A stretch of 64,000 bases of DNA from Burkholderiales bacterium (GTDB lineage Bacteria; Pseudomonadota; Gammaproteobacteria; Burkholderiales; SG8-39). The notes under the pieces were generated by a model. The model had not been told where the DNA came from, made no database searches, and worked only from the letters and a program-made list of their open reading frames with translations. Positions 12,446-23,315 of the stretch are shown here, one piece after another. The stretch spans positions 62,001-126,000 of the forward strand of contig JADLAV010000061.1 of assembly GCA_020848075.1 (NCBI GenBank), given 5' to 3'. The translations under genes were made by a program, and so were the position numbers. Every line of letters begins with the position of its first letter. Position 1 is the stretch's first letter.

Positions 12446-13081
12446 GTGGTCCCGGGCGCCGAGCAGCTGACGCCGCACTACTGGCACCGCGCGAAGCGCG
12501 CGCTCGCGCGCCGCGATCCGGTCATGCGGGGGATCATGCGCCGGCACCCGCGCATCGCCCTGACGAGCCGCGGCGACCCGTTCCAGACGCTGGCCCGGTC
12601 CATCGTGGGGCAGCAGATCTCGGTGAAGGCGGCCGACAGCGTCTGGACCAAGCTGCTGCGCGTGGCGCCCGGAATGCGGCCGGAGGAGGTGGTGGCGGGA
12701 CGCCGGCGGCTCCTGGCGGCCGGACTCTCGCGGCGCAAGCGCGAGTACCTGCTGGACCTGGCGCGGCGGTTCGCGAACGGCTCGCTGCAAGCAGCCCGCT
12801 GGACGGCGCTCGACGACGAGGCGGTGATCGAAGACCTGGTCCAGGTGCGCGGCATCGGTCGCTGGACTGCGGAGATGTTCCTCATCTTCAACCTGCTGCG
12901 GCCGAACGTGCTGCCGCTCGACGATCTCGGCCTGCAGCGCGCGGTGCGCATCCACTATTTCGATGGCGTCGCGCCGAAGGTCGAGGCGATCCGCGCGCTG
13001 GCGGGCGACTGGGAGCCGTGGCGCTCCGTCGCGACGTGGTACCTGTGGCGCAGCCTGGACCCGCTGCCCGTGGAGTACTAG
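12446..13081 (+). CDS. DNA-3-methyladenine glycosylase II (AlkA-like)
   Basis: 211 aa from a GTG one base after the HNH stop, so probably coupled to it. It belongs to the helix-hairpin-helix base-excision glycosylase superfamily. The HhH motif [18 protein letters not shown] lies at 131-148 and the catalytic Asp at about 160 in LPLDDLGLQ. It lacks the N-terminal domain of Escherichia coli AlkA (282 aa) and matches the shorter form common in betaproteobacteria. It removes alkylated bases such as 3-methyladenine, starting base-excision repair. In related genomes this gene also sits just before accA. Confidence 0.88.
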   Translation: MVPGAEQLTPHYWHRAKRALARRDPVMRGIMRRHPRIALTSRGDPFQTLARSIVGQQISVKAADSVWTKLLRVAPGMRPEEVVAGRRRLLAAGLSRRKREYLLDLARRFANGSLQAARWTALDDEAVIEDLVQVRGIGRWTAEMFLIFNLLRPNVLPLDDLGLQRAVRIHYFDGVAPKVEAIRALAGDWEPWRSVATWYLWRSLDPLPVEY

Positions 13082-13214
13082 CAGCCGTGGATCGAAGGCG
13101 AGTGGGGTCGTTGTCTCCCGCCCGGCACGCACGAGGTGCGGGCGATCCGGCGGCGCTTGGACTAGAATCGGCCTCCGTCAGCGCCGCGTCGCGGCGATCC
13201 GGCACCTTAGCGCA

Positions 13215-14189
13215 TTGACCGCGAAAGCCACCTTCCTCGAATTCGAACAGCCGATCGCCGAGCTCGAGGCGAAGATCGACGAGCTCCGCTACGTGCAGGA
13301 CGACTCGGCGGTCGACATCTCCGAGGAGATCCAGCGGCTGCAGAAGAAGAGCCAGTCGCTCACCAAGGAGATCTACGGCAAGCTCACGCCGTGGCAGACC
13401 GCCCTGGTGGCGCGCCATCCGCAGCGACCCTACATGCTCGACTACGTTCGGGTGCTCTTCACCGATTTCGAGGAGCTGCACGGGGACCGCGCGTACGCGG
13501 ACGACCCGTCGATCGTCGGCGGCCTCGCGCGGTTCAATGGCCAGACGGTGATGCTGGTCGGGCACCAGAAGGGCCGCGACACCAAGGAGAAGATCCATCG
13601 CAACTTCGGCATGCCCCGGCCCGAGGGCTATCGCAAGGCGCTGCGGCTGATGCGCCTTGCCGAGCAGTTCGGCATTCCGCTCCTCACCTTCGTCGACACG
13701 CCCGGCGCCTACCCGGGGATCGGCGCGGAAGAGCGCGGGCAGGCCGAGGCGATCGGACGGAACCTCTACGTCATGGCGGGCCTGCGGACACCTATCGTGT
13801 GCGCGATCATCGGCGAGGGCGGCTCGGGCGGCGCACTCGCCATCGCGGTCGGCGATGCCGTGCTCATGCTGCAGTACGCGACGTACTCGGTCATCTCGCC
13901 GGAAGGCTGCGCGTCCATCCTCTGGAAGAGCGCCGACCAGGCGCCGCTCGCGGCGGAGGCGCTCGGCATCACCGCAGGGCGGTTGAAGACGCTCGGCGTG
14001 ATCGACAAGATCGTGAACGAGCCGCTCGGCGGTGCGCACCGCGACCACGCGGCGACGGCGCAAAGCCTGAAGAAGGCGCTGCAGGATGCGCTGCGCCAGC
14101 TCTCCGGCCAGAGCACCGACGCGCTCGTCGAGGCGCGGTTCGAGCGGCTCATGGCCTATGGCAAGTTCAAGGAAGTCCAGGTCAAGTGA
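13215..14189 (+). CDS. accA: acetyl-CoA carboxylase carboxyltransferase subunit alpha
   Basis: 324 aa (Escherichia coli 319). It transfers the carboxyl group from biotin to acetyl-CoA with AccD, the first step of fatty-acid synthesis. The TTG at 13215 is chosen because the following [19 protein letters not shown] aligns with the usual AccA N-terminus, while the open frame upstream overlaps the AlkA gene. Recognisable stretches are [33 protein letters not shown] and [22 protein letters not shown] hexamer at 13163-13168 may be its -10 element. tilS starts inside its 3' end. Confidence 0.94.
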   Translation: MTAKATFLEFEQPIAELEAKIDELRYVQDDSAVDISEEIQRLQKKSQSLTKEIYGKLTPWQTALVARHPQRPYMLDYVRVLFTDFEELHGDRAYADDPSIVGGLARFNGQTVMLVGHQKGRDTKEKIHRNFGMPRPEGYRKALRLMRLAEQFGIPLLTFVDTPGAYPGIGAEERGQAEAIGRNLYVMAGLRTPIVCAIIGEGGSGGALAIAVGDAVLMLQYATYSVISPEGCASILWKSADQAPLAAEALGITAGRLKTLGVIDKIVNEPLGGAHRDHAATAQSLKKALQDALRQLSGQSTDALVEARFERLMAYGKFKEVQVK

Positions 14190-15567
14190 GCTTCGCGCTT
14201 GCGTCGAACGCGAGCTTGAGCGCGAGGTGCCGCGCGGGGCGCGCCTGACGCTCGCGCTCTCCGGGGGCATCGACTCGGCGGTTCTGCTCGACCTGCTCGC
14301 CGCGGACGCCGGACGCCGCGGCCTGCGCCTCGCCTGCCTGCACCTGAACCACGGCATCAGCCCGAACGCTGCGGCTTGGGCGCGCTTCTGCCGCCGGCTC
14401 GCGGCGCGCTACGGTCTGCGCTGCCGGGTGAGGAAACTCGATCTCGCGCCCTACCGTGCCCTCGGAATGGAGGCGGCCGCCCGCGAGGCGCGGTACGCGG
14501 CGCTGCGCGCGGAGCACGCCGACTTCGTGGCCCTCGCACAGCACCTCGACGATCAGGCCGAGACGGTCCTCTTGCAGCTCGTGCGCGGCGCCGGCGTGCC
14601 TGGTCTCGCGGCGATGCCGGCGGTGCGCGGTGCGGGCAATGGAACGGGCCCCCGGCTGGTGCGGCCGCTGCTCGGTGTTCCGCGGGCCGCGATCGAGACC
14701 TACGCGCGGGCGCGCGGGCTCGAGTGGATCGAGGACGAGAGCAATGCGAACGACGCGATCGCGCGGAACTACGTCCGGCATCGCGTGATGCCGCTGCTTG
14801 CCGAGCTCAACGTAGGCGCCGCCGACAACCTCGCGCGGAGCGCGCGGCATCTCGGCGAGGCGACGGCGTTGCTCGCCGATCTCGCCGCGATCGACGCGGC
14901 GCAGTGCGCCCTCGATGGCGGCATCTCCATCGCCGCGCTTCGCCGCCTCGGCGGGGCGCGGGCGCGGAACCTGCTGCGCTGGTACCTGCAGCAGCACGGC
15001 CTGCGAGCCCCGTCGAGCGTCCAGCTCGACGAGATGCTGCGCCAGGCGACGAGCGCCCGGACCGACCGGGCGGTGCACTTCGCGCTCGGCGCGGCGACGC
15101 TCCGCCGCTACCGGGACGCGCTGTGGGCGGTACCACCGCTGCCGCCCCCGCCGCCGAAGGACTTCCAGGCGAAATGGCCGGGCGGTATGGCGCCGTGGCA
15201 CGTGCCGGACTTCGGGGGCGTGCTCCGGTTCCGGTCCGGGCGGGGTGCCGGCCTGCGGTCCGCCGCGTTGCGCAAGGGGCGAGTCACGCTGCGGGCGCGC
15301 AGCGGTGGCGAAGCGCTGCGCCCGCGGGCCGGAGGCCCGCGGCGCACCGTCAAGCGGTTGCTGCAGGAAGCAGGCGTGCCCCCGTGGGAGCGCCAGCGCC
15401 TCCCGCTCCTCTACGTGGACGGCCGCCTTGCTTGCGTCCCGGGCGTCGCCGTGGACGCGGAATGGCAGGCGGAACCGGGCGAGATTGGGGTCGTCCTGGA
15501 GTGGACGCCGGTGCCGCTCGCCCCGGCACGGGCGCGCCGGCGCGCGGAGACTCGCCGAAACGCGTGA
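14158..15567 (+). CDS. tilS: tRNA(Ile)-lysidine synthase
   Basis: 469 aa if started at the ATG 14158, inside the end of accA; a GTG at 14227 would remove 23 residues. Its ATP pyrophosphatase loop SGGIDS lies at 35-40, followed by a ~200-residue PP-loop domain. After that come the substrate-binding helical part and a C-terminal domain containing [20 protein letters not shown], typical of TilS. The enzyme converts C34 of tRNA-Ile(CAU) to lysidine so that it reads AUA. The accA-tilS pairing is common in betaproteobacteria. The exact start is uncertain; the identity is not. Confidence 0.9.
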   Translation: MASSRKSRSSELRACVERELEREVPRGARLTLALSGGIDSAVLLDLLAADAGRRGLRLACLHLNHGISPNAAAWARFCRRLAARYGLRCRVRKLDLAPYRALGMEAAAREARYAALRAEHADFVALAQHLDDQAETVLLQLVRGAGVPGLAAMPAVRGAGNGTGPRLVRPLLGVPRAAIETYARARGLEWIEDESNANDAIARNYVRHRVMPLLAELNVGAADNLARSARHLGEATALLADLAAIDAAQCALDGGISIAALRRLGGARARNLLRWYLQQHGLRAPSSVQLDEMLRQATSARTDRAVHFALGAATLRRYRDALWAVPPLPPPPPKDFQAKWPGGMAPWHVPDFGGVLRFRSGRGAGLRSAALRKGRVTLRARSGGEALRPRAGGPRRTVKRLLQEAGVPPWERQRLPLLYVDGRLACVPGVAVDAEWQAEPGEIGVVLEWTPVPLAPARARRRAETRRNA

Positions 15568-15574
15568 AACGCGT
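15557..15574. repeat. tandem 9-bp direct repeat GAAACGCGT
   Basis: Two perfect copies of GAAACGCGT abut at 15557-15565 and 15566-15574 and include the tilS stop codon. They lie immediately before the palindrome at 15578-15595, between tilS and ndk. Confidence 0.6.
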
Positions 15575-15577
15575 GTT

Positions 15578-15595
15578 AAAATAAGCGCTTATTTT
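15578..15595. promoter_or_regulatory. perfect 18-bp palindrome in the tilS-ndk gap
   Basis: AAAATAAGC (15578-15586) is followed directly by its reverse complement GCTTATTTT (15587-15595). It is A/T-rich in a very GC-rich region and includes a TAAAAT hexamer (15577-15582) that could be a -10 element. It may be an operator for ndk or, less likely, a weak terminator for tilS. No factor can be named. Confidence 0.45.
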
Positions 15596-15680
15596 CGGGG
15601 CGTGCACTTCATCGCGAACGGCTTTCCGTTCGGATCCGCGTCCCCGCAATCCATCACGAGGCGCACGGGAGATCATCAGC

Positions 15681-16106
15681 ATGGCCATCGAACGAACCTT
15701 GTCGATCATCAAGCCGGATGCGGTCGCGAAGAACGTGATCGGGCAGATCTACGCCCGGTTCGAGGCGGTCGGGCTGAAGATCGTCGCCGCGAGAATGATG
15801 CGGCTGTCGCAAGCGGAGGCGGAGGGGTTCTACGCCGTGCACCGCGAGCGTCCGTTCTTTCGCGATCTGGTCAAGTTCATGATCTCCGGGCCGGTGATGA
15901 TCCAGGTGCTCGAGGGCGAGGACGCCATCGCGCGGAACCGCGAGCTGATGGGCGCGACCGATCCGAAAAAGGCCGCCAAGGGGACGATCCGCGCCGACTT
16001 CGCCGAGACCATCGACGCCAACGCGGTGCACGGCTCCGACGCACCGGAGACGGCGCGCGTCGAGATCGCGTACTTCTTCCCGGCGTTCCAGATACTCGGC
16101 CGCTAG
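15681..16106 (+). CDS. ndk: nucleoside diphosphate kinase
   Basis: 141 aa, the normal length. It transfers the gamma phosphate of ATP to nucleoside diphosphates through a phosphohistidine, which is His117 in NAVHGSDA. The N-terminus [15 protein letters not shown] and the segment [18 protein letters not shown] are strongly conserved. It heads the long plus-strand block ndk-rlmN-pilF-rodZ-ispG-hisS that is typical of betaproteobacteria. rlmN starts 17 bp after its stop. A palindrome lies about 85 bp upstream. Confidence 0.97.
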   Translation: MAIERTLSIIKPDAVAKNVIGQIYARFEAVGLKIVAARMMRLSQAEAEGFYAVHRERPFFRDLVKFMISGPVMIQVLEGEDAIARNRELMGATDPKKAAKGTIRADFAETIDANAVHGSDAPETARVEIAYFFPAFQILGR

Positions 16107-16123
16107 CACCCCCGTCGCATTGC

Positions 16124-17197
16124 ATGGGCGTCAATCTCCTCGGCCTCGATCACGACGCGCTCGCGGGCTGCCTTGCCGGGCTCGGCGAGAAGCCGTTTCG
16201 CGCGCGGCAGGTGATGCGCTGGATGCACCAGCTCGGCGAGAGCGAGTTCGCGCGCATGACGGATCTCGCGAAGCCGCTCCGTGCACGGCTCGGCGAGGTC
16301 GCCGAGATCGTGGCGCCTCGGCTGGTGTCGGACACGACCGCGCCGGACGGGACGCGCAAGTGGCTGCTCGACGTCGGCTCGAGCGCAGTCGAGACCGTGT
16401 TCATTCCCGAGTCGAGCCGCGGCACGCTCTGCATCTCGAGTCAGGCGGGGTGCTCGCTCGACTGCCGGTTCTGCGCGACGGGAAAGCAGGGATTCAACCG
16501 CAACCTCACCACGGCCGAGATCGTCGGCCAGCTCTGGCACGCGCGCCGGGCGCTCGGTGCGAGCCGCGCGGACCGCGTGATCAGCAACGTCGTGATGATG
16601 GGCATGGGCGAGCCGCTGCTCAATTTCGACAACGTGCTGCCCGCGCTCAGGCTGATGCTCGACGACAACGCCTACGGGCTGTCGCGCCGGCGCGTGACGG
16701 TATCGACGTCGGGGATCGTCCCGATGATCGACCGGCTGCGCGACACCTGTCCGGTGGCGCTGGCGGTGTCGCTGCACGCACCGAACGACCGGCTGCGCGA
16801 CGAGCTCATGCCGATCAACCGCAAGTATCCGCTGCGCGAGCTCCTCGCCGCGTGCGCGCGCTATCTCGAGTGCGCCCCCCGCGACAGCATCACGTTCGAA
16901 TACGTCATGCTGGCCGGCGTGAACGACGCGCCGTCGCATGCGCGCGAGCTGCTCGCGCTGGTGTCCGACGTGTCGTGCAAGGTCAACCTGATCCCGTTCA
17001 ATCCGTTTCCGGGCGCCGGCGATCAGCGCTCGTCGGACGACGCCATCCGCCGTTTTGCCGAGCGATTGCAGGCGGCGGGGATCGTCACGACCATCCGGAA
17101 GACGCGCGGCGGCGAGATCGACGCGGCGTGTGGACAGCTCGCCGGCCGGGTAGCCGACCGCACGCGCCGCACCTTGAGAATCGCGAGGGCTGCATGA
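16124..17197 (+). CDS. rlmN: dual-specificity 23S rRNA / tRNA adenine-C2 methyltransferase
   Basis: 357 aa. A radical SAM enzyme that methylates A2503 of 23S rRNA and A37 of some tRNAs. The iron-sulfur motif CSLDCRFC has Cys110, Cys114 and Cys117. The SAM-binding stretch [16 protein letters not shown] follows, and Cys336 in [11 protein letters not shown] is the C-terminal mechanistic cysteine. The ATG at 16124 is the first in frame after ndk. Its stop overlaps the pilF start as ATGA. Confidence 0.96.
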   Translation: MGVNLLGLDHDALAGCLAGLGEKPFRARQVMRWMHQLGESEFARMTDLAKPLRARLGEVAEIVAPRLVSDTTAPDGTRKWLLDVGSSAVETVFIPESSRGTLCISSQAGCSLDCRFCATGKQGFNRNLTTAEIVGQLWHARRALGASRADRVISNVVMMGMGEPLLNFDNVLPALRLMLDDNAYGLSRRRVTVSTSGIVPMIDRLRDTCPVALAVSLHAPNDRLRDELMPINRKYPLRELLAACARYLECAPRDSITFEYVMLAGVNDAPSHARELLALVSDVSCKVNLIPFNPFPGAGDQRSSDDAIRRFAERLQAAGIVTTIRKTRGGEIDAACGQLAGRVADRTRRTLRIARAA

Positions 17198-18015
17198 TCC
17201 GGGCGAACCGGCTGATCCTCATCCTGAGCCTCGCGGCGCTCGCCGCCGGCTGCGTGTCCGCGCCGAGCGAGGGCGGCGGCGACGGCGAGCCCGCGGCGGG
17301 TGCGGCCCAGGGCGACACACAGTCGCTCGTGCAGTCCCCGGGCGATGCCCGCACGCGCGCCAAGGCGCACACCGATCTCGCGGCCGCGTACTACGGGATC
17401 GGCAACATGGGCATCGCCCTCGAAGAGGCGCGCATCGCGATCGCATCCGATCCGTCCTATGCGCCCGCGTACAACGTGCAGGCCCTGGTCAACATGGACC
17501 TGAAGGACAACGGTGCGGCCGAGGCGAGCTTCCAGCGCGGCTTGAAGATCGCGCCGACGGACGCGGATCTCAACCACAATTACGGCTGGTTCCTGTGCCA
17601 GACCGGACGCGAGCAGCAGGCGATGGCGCATTTCACCGCCGCGCTGCGCAATCCGCTCTACACGACGCCATCGCGGACCTATGCGGCCGCCGGGCGCTGC
17701 CTGCTCCAGCGCAACAACGTGACGGAGGCCGCCGATTACCTCGACCGCGCGCTCCGGCTCGACCCGAACAACGTCAGCGCCTTGCTCCCCTACGCGAAGT
17801 TGCAATACGACCGCGGTCGCCTGACCGAGGCCCGCGAACTGCTCGCCCGCTACAACCGCCTGGCGCCGCCCTCGGCCGAGGCGCTGTGGCTCGCGGTGCG
17901 GGTCGAGCGCAAGATCGGCGACAAGATCGCGGAGAACAGCTATGCGGCGCAGTTGCGGCTGCGGTTCCCGCGGTCACCGGAGTATCAGGCGCTGCAGCGC
18001 GGGGAGTTCGAGTGA
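17194..18015 (+). CDS. pilF: type IV pilus biogenesis/stability lipoprotein PilF (PilW)
   Basis: 273 aa. An N-terminal lipoprotein signal ends in LAAGC with the lipidated Cys20, so the protein should be anchored in the outer membrane. The rest consists of about six TPR helices (for example residues 60-93 around [19 protein letters not shown]). PilF helps assemble or place the PilQ secretin pore. It sits between rlmN and rodZ, as in many beta- and gammaproteobacteria. Overlaps at both ends (ATGA with rlmN, GTGA with rodZ) indicate coupled translation. Confidence 0.93.
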   Translation: MIRANRLILILSLAALAAGCVSAPSEGGGDGEPAAGAAQGDTQSLVQSPGDARTRAKAHTDLAAAYYGIGNMGIALEEARIAIASDPSYAPAYNVQALVNMDLKDNGAAEASFQRGLKIAPTDADLNHNYGWFLCQTGREQQAMAHFTAALRNPLYTTPSRTYAAAGRCLLQRNNVTEAADYLDRALRLDPNNVSALLPYAKLQYDRGRLTEARELLARYNRLAPPSAEALWLAVRVERKIGDKIAENSYAAQLRLRFPRSPEYQALQRGEFE

Positions 18016-18914
18016 GCGAGCCGCATCCGGGCAGCCTGGCGCCTGACGAGCCGACGGCGGGCGGCATCCTCGCCGCGGCGCGGGCCGCGCGCGGGTTGTC
18101 GGTGGCCGAGGTCGCCCAGCGGCTCAAGTTCGCGACGCGCCAGATCGAGGCGCTCGAGAGCGAACGCTACGACGCGCTGCCGAGTCCGCCGTTCGTGCGC
18201 GGGATGGTGCGCGCCTACGCGAAGCTCCTGGAGATCGACGCCGCGCCGCTCATCGGGTCCCTGGACCGAAAGCTCCGCACGGTGAGCATCGAAGTGCAGC
18301 CGCCCGCGATGAGCGTGCCGTTTCCTGCCGATCGGAGCTCGGGCTCCCGGGTGTACGTGCTCCTCTCGATGCTGATCGTCGTCGCCGTGACGGTGGTTCT
18401 GGCCGAGTGGTTCATCCGCAGCCAGCGCGTTGCCGCGCCGCAAGAGGTCGCGGCGACCGCACCGGGCCCGGCGACCTCATCGACCGTTGCTCCGCTCGTG
18501 TCGCCTGCGCCCGTGGCGGCGACCGAGCCCGTGGCGGCGACCGAGCCCGTGCCCGCACCGAGCGCAGCAGCGCCGCCGCCCGACGCCTCGTCCGCGCCGT
18601 CCGGCGGCGTTGCACCGGCGCCCAGACCGGGTACCGCACCGGCGACTGCCCCGGTGGCGGCGCCGGCCCTGCAGGGCCGGGCTCAGGTCGTCCTCAATTT
18701 CGACGACGAATCGTGGGTCGAGATCCGCGACGCGAGCGGGGAAGTGATCTACTCGGGCATCAGCCGGCCGGGCACGCGCAGGGTGATCCAGGGCGCCGCG
18801 CCGATGTCGATCGTGATCGGCAACGCGGTGGGCGTCAGGCTCACCTATAACAATGCGACGGTCGACCTCGCACCGCACACGCGGGTGGATGTTGCGCGCC
18901 TCACGCTGGAGTGA
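18012..18914 (+). CDS. rodZ: cytoskeletal cell-shape protein RodZ family
   Basis: 300 aa from a GTG overlapping the pilF stop. Residues about 17-90 form a helix-turn-helix domain ([20 protein letters not shown]), which in RodZ contacts MreB. One membrane segment lies at about 114-135. Next comes a Pro/Ala/Thr-rich linker with an imperfect repeat [13 protein letters not shown] (about 165-177). A C-terminal DUF4115 beta domain occupies 220-300 and contains [17 protein letters not shown]. The DNA repeat in the linker, GTGGCGGCGACCGAGCCC twice, makes its length prone to vary. ispG starts four bases after the stop. Confidence 0.9.
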   Translation: MSEPHPGSLAPDEPTAGGILAAARAARGLSVAEVAQRLKFATRQIEALESERYDALPSPPFVRGMVRAYAKLLEIDAAPLIGSLDRKLRTVSIEVQPPAMSVPFPADRSSGSRVYVLLSMLIVVAVTVVLAEWFIRSQRVAAPQEVAATAPGPATSSTVAPLVSPAPVAATEPVAATEPVPAPSAAAPPPDASSAPSGGVAPAPRPGTAPATAPVAAPALQGRAQVVLNFDDESWVEIRDASGEVIYSGISRPGTRRVIQGAAPMSIVIGNAVGVRLTYNNATVDLAPHTRVDVARLTLE

Positions 18915-18918
18915 CCGC

Positions 18919-20193
18919 ATGACGCGCCCCACGGTCGTACGCAGGAAGTCGCGGCAGGTTCGCATCGGGCACGTGCCGATCGGCGGGGACGCCCCGATCG
19001 TCGTCCAGTCGATGACCAACACCGACACGGCGGACGTCGAGGCAACCGCGCGGCAGGTGCGGGAGCTTGCCGATGCGGGCTCGGAGCTGGTGCGCGTCAC
19101 GGTGAACGGCAGCGAGGCGGCCGCGGCCGTGCCGCGCATTCGTGAGCGCCTCGATCGCGCAGGCTGCGCGGTGCCGCTCATCGGGGACTTCCACTACAAC
19201 GGGCACAAGCTGCTCGCGGAGCACCCGGCGTGCGCAGAGCTGCTCGCGAAGTACCGCATCAATCCGGGCAACGTCGGCCGCGGCGCCAAGCGCGACGAGC
19301 AGTTCGCGACCATGATCGAGGCGGCGTGCCGCTACGGCAAGCCGGTCCGGATCGGCGTCAACTGGGGCAGCCTGGACCAGGCGCTGCTCGCGCGCATGAT
19401 GGACGAGAACGCGGGGCGTGCGGCGCCGAGCGCTGCCGGGGAGGTGATGCGCCAAGCGCTGATCGCATCGGCGCTCGAGAGCGCCGAGCGCGCCGAGGCG
19501 CTCGGCCTCCCGCGCGAGCGCGTCGTGCTCTCGTGCAAGGTGAGCGGCGTCCAGGATCTGATCGCGGTGTACCGCGAGCTCGCCGCGCGCTGCGACTATC
19601 CCCTGCACCTTGGATTGACCGAGGCGGGCATGGGCTCGAAGGGCATCGTGGCCTCCGCCGCGGCGATGGGGGTGCTGCTGCAGGAAGGCATCGGCGACAC
19701 GATCCGCATCTCCCTCACCCCCGAGCCGGGCGGCGCGCGGACCCGGGAAGTCGTGGTGGCGCAGGAACTGCTTCAGACCATGGGATTGCGCTCGTTCGCG
19801 CCGATGGTGACCGCGTGCCCGGGATGCGGCCGCACGACGAGCACGACCTTTCAGGAGCTCGCCGCGACGATCCAGGGGTTCCTGCGTGCGCGCATGCCGC
19901 GATGGCGCACGGAGTTTCCCGGCGTCGAGGAGATGCACGTCGCCGTGATGGGGTGCGTGGTGAACGGCCCAGGCGAGTCGAAGCTCGCGAACATCGGAAT
20001 CAGCCTGCCAGGCTCGGGCGAGCGTCCCGTGGCGCCGGTCTACGTCGACGGGGTGAAGACCGTGACGCTGCGGGGCGACACGATTGCGGCGGACTTCCAG
20101 CGCATCGTCGAGGAATACGTGCGCACGACCTATGGGCGCGGCGGCCACACCGCGGCGCCGCCGCAGGCGGTCTCGAGCGACGCCGTCGCATAA
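18919..20193 (+). CDS. ispG: 4-hydroxy-3-methylbut-2-en-1-yl diphosphate synthase (flavodoxin)
   Basis: 424 aa. It catalyses the penultimate step of the MEP isoprenoid pathway. The 4Fe-4S ligands Cys300 and Cys303 (ACPGCGRTT) and Cys346 ([10 protein letters not shown]) are present. The N-terminal TIM barrel opens with [20 protein letters not shown]. The protein is longer than the Escherichia coli enzyme (372 aa) mainly through an insertion around residues 150-185, which is normal for beta-proteobacterial IspG. The ATG at 18919 follows rodZ by four bases. Confidence 0.96.
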   Translation: MTRPTVVRRKSRQVRIGHVPIGGDAPIVVQSMTNTDTADVEATARQVRELADAGSELVRVTVNGSEAAAAVPRIRERLDRAGCAVPLIGDFHYNGHKLLAEHPACAELLAKYRINPGNVGRGAKRDEQFATMIEAACRYGKPVRIGVNWGSLDQALLARMMDENAGRAAPSAAGEVMRQALIASALESAERAEALGLPRERVVLSCKVSGVQDLIAVYRELAARCDYPLHLGLTEAGMGSKGIVASAAAMGVLLQEGIGDTIRISLTPEPGGARTREVVVAQELLQTMGLRSFAPMVTACPGCGRTTSTTFQELAATIQGFLRARMPRWRTEFPGVEEMHVAVMGCVVNGPGESKLANIGISLPGSGERPVAPVYVDGVKTVTLRGDTIAADFQRIVEEYVRTTYGRGGHTAAPPQAVSSDAVA

Positions 20194-20212
20194 CGCGCTC
20201 TCCGGCAAGCCA

Positions 20213-21493
20213 ATGACACAGACCCTGCAAGCGGTCCGGGGGATGAACGACATCCTGCCGGACCAAGCCGAGCTTTGGGAGCGCTTCGAGGAGACGGTGC
20301 GCGGGTGGCTCGCCGCGTACGGCTACCGCAACGTGCGCACGCCGCTGCTCGAGCACACGGCGCTCTTCCGCAGGGCCATCGGCGAGGCGACCGACATCGT
20401 CGAGAAGGAGATGTACAGCTTCGTCGACGAGCTGAGCGGCGAGCATCTCACGCTGCGGCCGGAGGCCACCGCGTCCGTCGTGCGGGCGGCGGTCGAGCAT
20501 TCGCTCCTCTACTCCGGCCCGCAACGGCTCTGGTACATGGGGCCGATGTACCGGCACGAGCGGCCGCAGAAAGGCCGCTTTCGCCAGTTCCACCAGGTCG
20601 GCGCCGAGGCGCTCGGCTACGCCGGCCCGGACGTCGATGCGGAGCTCCTCCTCATGTGCGCGCGGCTGTGGGGCGACCTCGGCATCGACGGCATCCGGCT
20701 GCATATCAACTCGCTCGGCAGCCTGGACGAGCGCCTCGCCCATCGCGAGGCCCTGGTCGCCCACCTGCGGGCGCACGAGGGCGAGCTCGACGAGGACTCG
20801 CGGCGGCGGCTGCAGACGAATCCGCTGCGCGTGCTGGACAGCAAGAACCAGGCGATGCAGCAGGTGATCGCCGGTGCGCCGAAATTGCTCGACTTCCTCG
20901 GCGATGCCTCGCTCGCGCATTTCGAGGGCGTCCAGGCGATCCTGAAGGACGCCGGGCTGCCGTACACCATCGACGCGCGCCTGGTGCGCGGGCTCGATTA
21001 CTACAATCTCACCGTCTTCGAGTGGATCACCGACCAGCTCGGCGCCCAGGGCACCGTGTGCGGGGGTGGCCGCTACGATGGGCTCATCGAGCAGATCGGC
21101 GGAAAGCCAGCCCCCGCGGCGGGATTCGCGATGGGCGTCGAGCGCCTGATCGCGCTCATGCAGAAGGCCGAGGACGACTCCGGAGCCGCACCCGACGTTT
21201 ACGTGGTGAACCAGGGCGAGGCCGCGACGCGCCTCGCGTTCCGTGCGGCGGAGCGCCTGCGCGATCACGGTCTCGCGGTCATCCAGCATTGCGGCGGTGG
21301 CAGCTTCAAGTCCCAGATGAAGCGCGCCGACGCGAGCGGGGCGACCATCGCAGCCATCATCGGCGACGACGAGGCGGCTGCGGGCGAGGTGACCGTGAAG
21401 CCGCTGCGCGAGGAGCGCGGGCAGTCGCGTGTTGCGCTCGAGCGCCTCGCGGACGCGGTATCCGAACTGCTCTATGGAGAACATTTCGAATGA
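20213..21493 (+). CDS. hisS: histidine-tRNA ligase
   Basis: 426 aa, the standard class II size. It charges tRNA-His. Visible features are the N-terminal motif [11 protein letters not shown], class II motif 2 with [15 protein letters not shown], the histidine-binding loops [13 protein letters not shown] and GGGRYDGL, and a C-terminal anticodon-binding domain from about 325. The ATG at 20213 lies 19 bases after ispG, and its stop overlaps the next start as ATGA. Confidence 0.97.
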   Translation: MTQTLQAVRGMNDILPDQAELWERFEETVRGWLAAYGYRNVRTPLLEHTALFRRAIGEATDIVEKEMYSFVDELSGEHLTLRPEATASVVRAAVEHSLLYSGPQRLWYMGPMYRHERPQKGRFRQFHQVGAEALGYAGPDVDAELLLMCARLWGDLGIDGIRLHINSLGSLDERLAHREALVAHLRAHEGELDEDSRRRLQTNPLRVLDSKNQAMQQVIAGAPKLLDFLGDASLAHFEGVQAILKDAGLPYTIDARLVRGLDYYNLTVFEWITDQLGAQGTVCGGGRYDGLIEQIGGKPAPAAGFAMGVERLIALMQKAEDDSGAAPDVYVVNQGEAATRLAFRAAERLRDHGLAVIQHCGGGSFKSQMKRADASGATIAAIIGDDEAAAGEVTVKPLREERGQSRVALERLADAVSELLYGEHFE

Positions 21494-22134
21494 GCGCCTT
21501 CGATCTCGAGGAACAGGAGCAGATCGCCGCGCTCAAGGCATGGTGGCGCGAGCACGGCACGCTGGTGATCGCCGTGATCGTCGCCGCGGTGCTCAGCGCG
21601 TCCGCGGTGCTGGGCTGGCGTGAGTACCAGCGCACGCAGGCCCTGCGGGCGAGCGCGGTGTACGGCGAGCTGCAGAAGGCCGCCGGCACGCGCGACGTCA
21701 AGAAGGTGCGCGAGCTCGCGGGCACGATCCTGGAGGACTATCCGCGCACTGCCTACGCGCCGCTCGCCGCCCTGATCTCGGCCAAGGCGCACTTCGAGAG
21801 CGGCGATCTCAAGACCGCGCGCGCCCAGCTGGAGTGGGTCGTCGAGCACGGTCGCGACGCGGAGCTCGTCGCGATCGCCCGGTTGCGGCTCGCGAGCGTG
21901 CTGATCGACGAAAAGGCATACGACGAAGCGCTGAAGCTGCTCGAGTCCAAGCCCGCGCCGGAATTCGAGGGCCGCTATGCGGAACTGCGCGGCGACATCT
22001 ACGCGCTGCAGGGCAAGACGAACGACGCGCGGACCGCGTACCGTGCGGCGCTGGAGAAGGCGTCGCCGAGCGACAGTGGCGGGCGCGAGCTCCTGCGCCT
22101 CAAGCTCGAGACGCTCGGCGGAGGAGAGTCGTGA
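21490..22134 (+). CDS. yfgM: YfgM family tetratricopeptide protein (ancillary SecYEG translocon subunit)
   Basis: 214 aa. A short cytoplasmic N-terminus ([15 protein letters not shown]) precedes one membrane helix (about 22-43) and a periplasmic TPR domain (50-214). This is the layout of YfgM, which in Escherichia coli joins PpiD at the Sec translocon and handles exported proteins. The position between hisS and bamB is the conserved one. It overlaps hisS by four bases and the downstream bamB by four (GTGA). Confidence 0.93.
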   Translation: MSAFDLEEQEQIAALKAWWREHGTLVIAVIVAAVLSASAVLGWREYQRTQALRASAVYGELQKAAGTRDVKKVRELAGTILEDYPRTAYAPLAALISAKAHFESGDLKTARAQLEWVVEHGRDAELVAIARLRLASVLIDEKAYDEALKLLESKPAPEFEGRYAELRGDIYALQGKTNDARTAYRAALEKASPSDSGGRELLRLKLETLGGGES

Positions 22135-23315
22135 GGCGGTGTCCGGCACCGATCGCACGCCGCGTGACGATGAGGGGGCTCGCGGCGGTGCTGGTGCTCG
22201 CGCTCGGCGGCTGCTCGAGCTTCAGCTGGAACCCGTTGTCCTGGTTCGAGCCCGCGCCGACGCAGGTGCCGGCGCCGCTCGTGCCGATCGCGAACCCGCT
22301 CGCGGTCCGGACGTTGTGGCAGGCAAGCGTGGGGGCCGGCGGGCCGGCTGCATTCAGCCCGGCGGTCGCCGCGGGTGGCGTGTTCGCCGCTGCGAACGAC
22401 GGGACGGTCGCGCGTCTCGACGAGCGCACCGGGGCGCCGGTCTGGCGCGTCGATGCGGGCGGCCGTCTCTCGGGCGGTGTCGGCAGCGACGGCGCGCTCG
22501 TCGTGGTGGGCTCCTCCGAGGGCGAAGTGGTCGCGCTCGACGCGGGCGGGCAGCTCCGCTGGAAGGCGCGCGTGTCGAGCGAAGTCCTGGCCCCGCCGGA
22601 GGTCGCCGGAGACCTCGTGGTGGTGCGCAGTGCCGACAGCCGCGTGTTCGGATTCGACGCCCGCGACGGGCGACGCCGTTGGGTGTACCAGCGCCCCGCG
22701 CCTTCGCTCGCGGTGCGCAGCCCGTCGGGAATGGCGATCCGCGGCGGCCATGTGTTCGTCGGGTTCCCGGGGGGCAAGCTCGTGGCGCTCGCGCTGGCGA
22801 ACGGCGCGTTGCGCTGGGAGGGGACGGTGTCGCTGCCGCGCGGGACGACCGAGCTCGAGCGGATGAGCGACGTCAGCGGCCGTCCTTGGGTGGGAGAGCG
22901 CAATGCGTGCGCGGTGGCGTATCAGGGGCGCGCCGCCTGCTTCGACCTCGGGAACGGCGCGTTGCTGTGGGCGCGCGACATCTCCTCGAGCGCCGGGCTC
23001 GCGGTCGACGCGCGATACGTCTTCGTGAGCGAGGACATCGGCGCCGTCTCGGCGCTCGATCGCAACACCGGAACCAGCGTCTGGCGCCAGGACAAGCTGC
23101 GGTATCGACGGCTGTCGGCGCCGCTGCCGCTCGCCCAGGAGGTCGTCGTGGGCGACGTCGAGGGTTACGTCCACTTCCTCGCGCGGGAGACCGGCGCCTT
23201 CGTCGCCCGCGTCGCCACCGACGGCACGCCGATCCGCAGCGCCCCGGTGCCGATCGAGGGCGGCTTCGTCGTGCAGACCGCGGGCGGCAGGCTCTACGCT
23301 TTCGCCAGACCTTGA
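22131..23315 (+). CDS. bamB: outer membrane protein assembly factor BamB
   Basis: 394 aa from the GTG at 22131, which overlaps the yfgM stop and is preceded by GGAGGAGAG; an ATG at 22170 would shorten only the signal peptide. The lipoprotein signal ends in LALGGC with Cys28. The mature part is an eight-bladed beta-propeller of PQQ-like repeats, recognisable in [19 protein letters not shown] and [16 protein letters not shown]. BamB is a lipoprotein of the BAM complex that folds beta-barrel proteins into the outer membrane. Its stop overlaps the der start. Confidence 0.95.
   Translation: MRRCPAPIARRVTMRGLAAVLVLALGGCSSFSWNPLSWFEPAPTQVPAPLVPIANPLAVRTLWQASVGAGGPAAFSPAVAAGGVFAAANDGTVARLDERTGAPVWRVDAGGRLSGGVGSDGALVVVGSSEGEVVALDAGGQLRWKARVSSEVLAPPEVAGDLVVVRSADSRVFGFDARDGRRRWVYQRPAPSLAVRSPSGMAIRGGHVFVGFPGGKLVALALANGALRWEGTVSLPRGTTELERMSDVSGRPWVGERNACAVAYQGRAACFDLGNGALLWARDISSSAGLAVDARYVFVSEDIGAVSALDRNTGTSVWRQDKLRYRRLSAPLPLAQEVVVGDVEGYVHFLARETGAFVARVATDGTPIRSAPVPIEGGFVVQTAGGRLYAFARP

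Noticed and set aside
21977..23311. Long N-terminal extension of the der frame inside bamB
   Set aside because: Der begins at TTG 23312 with the conserved GRPNVGKS motif nine residues later. Upstream is bamB coding sequence.
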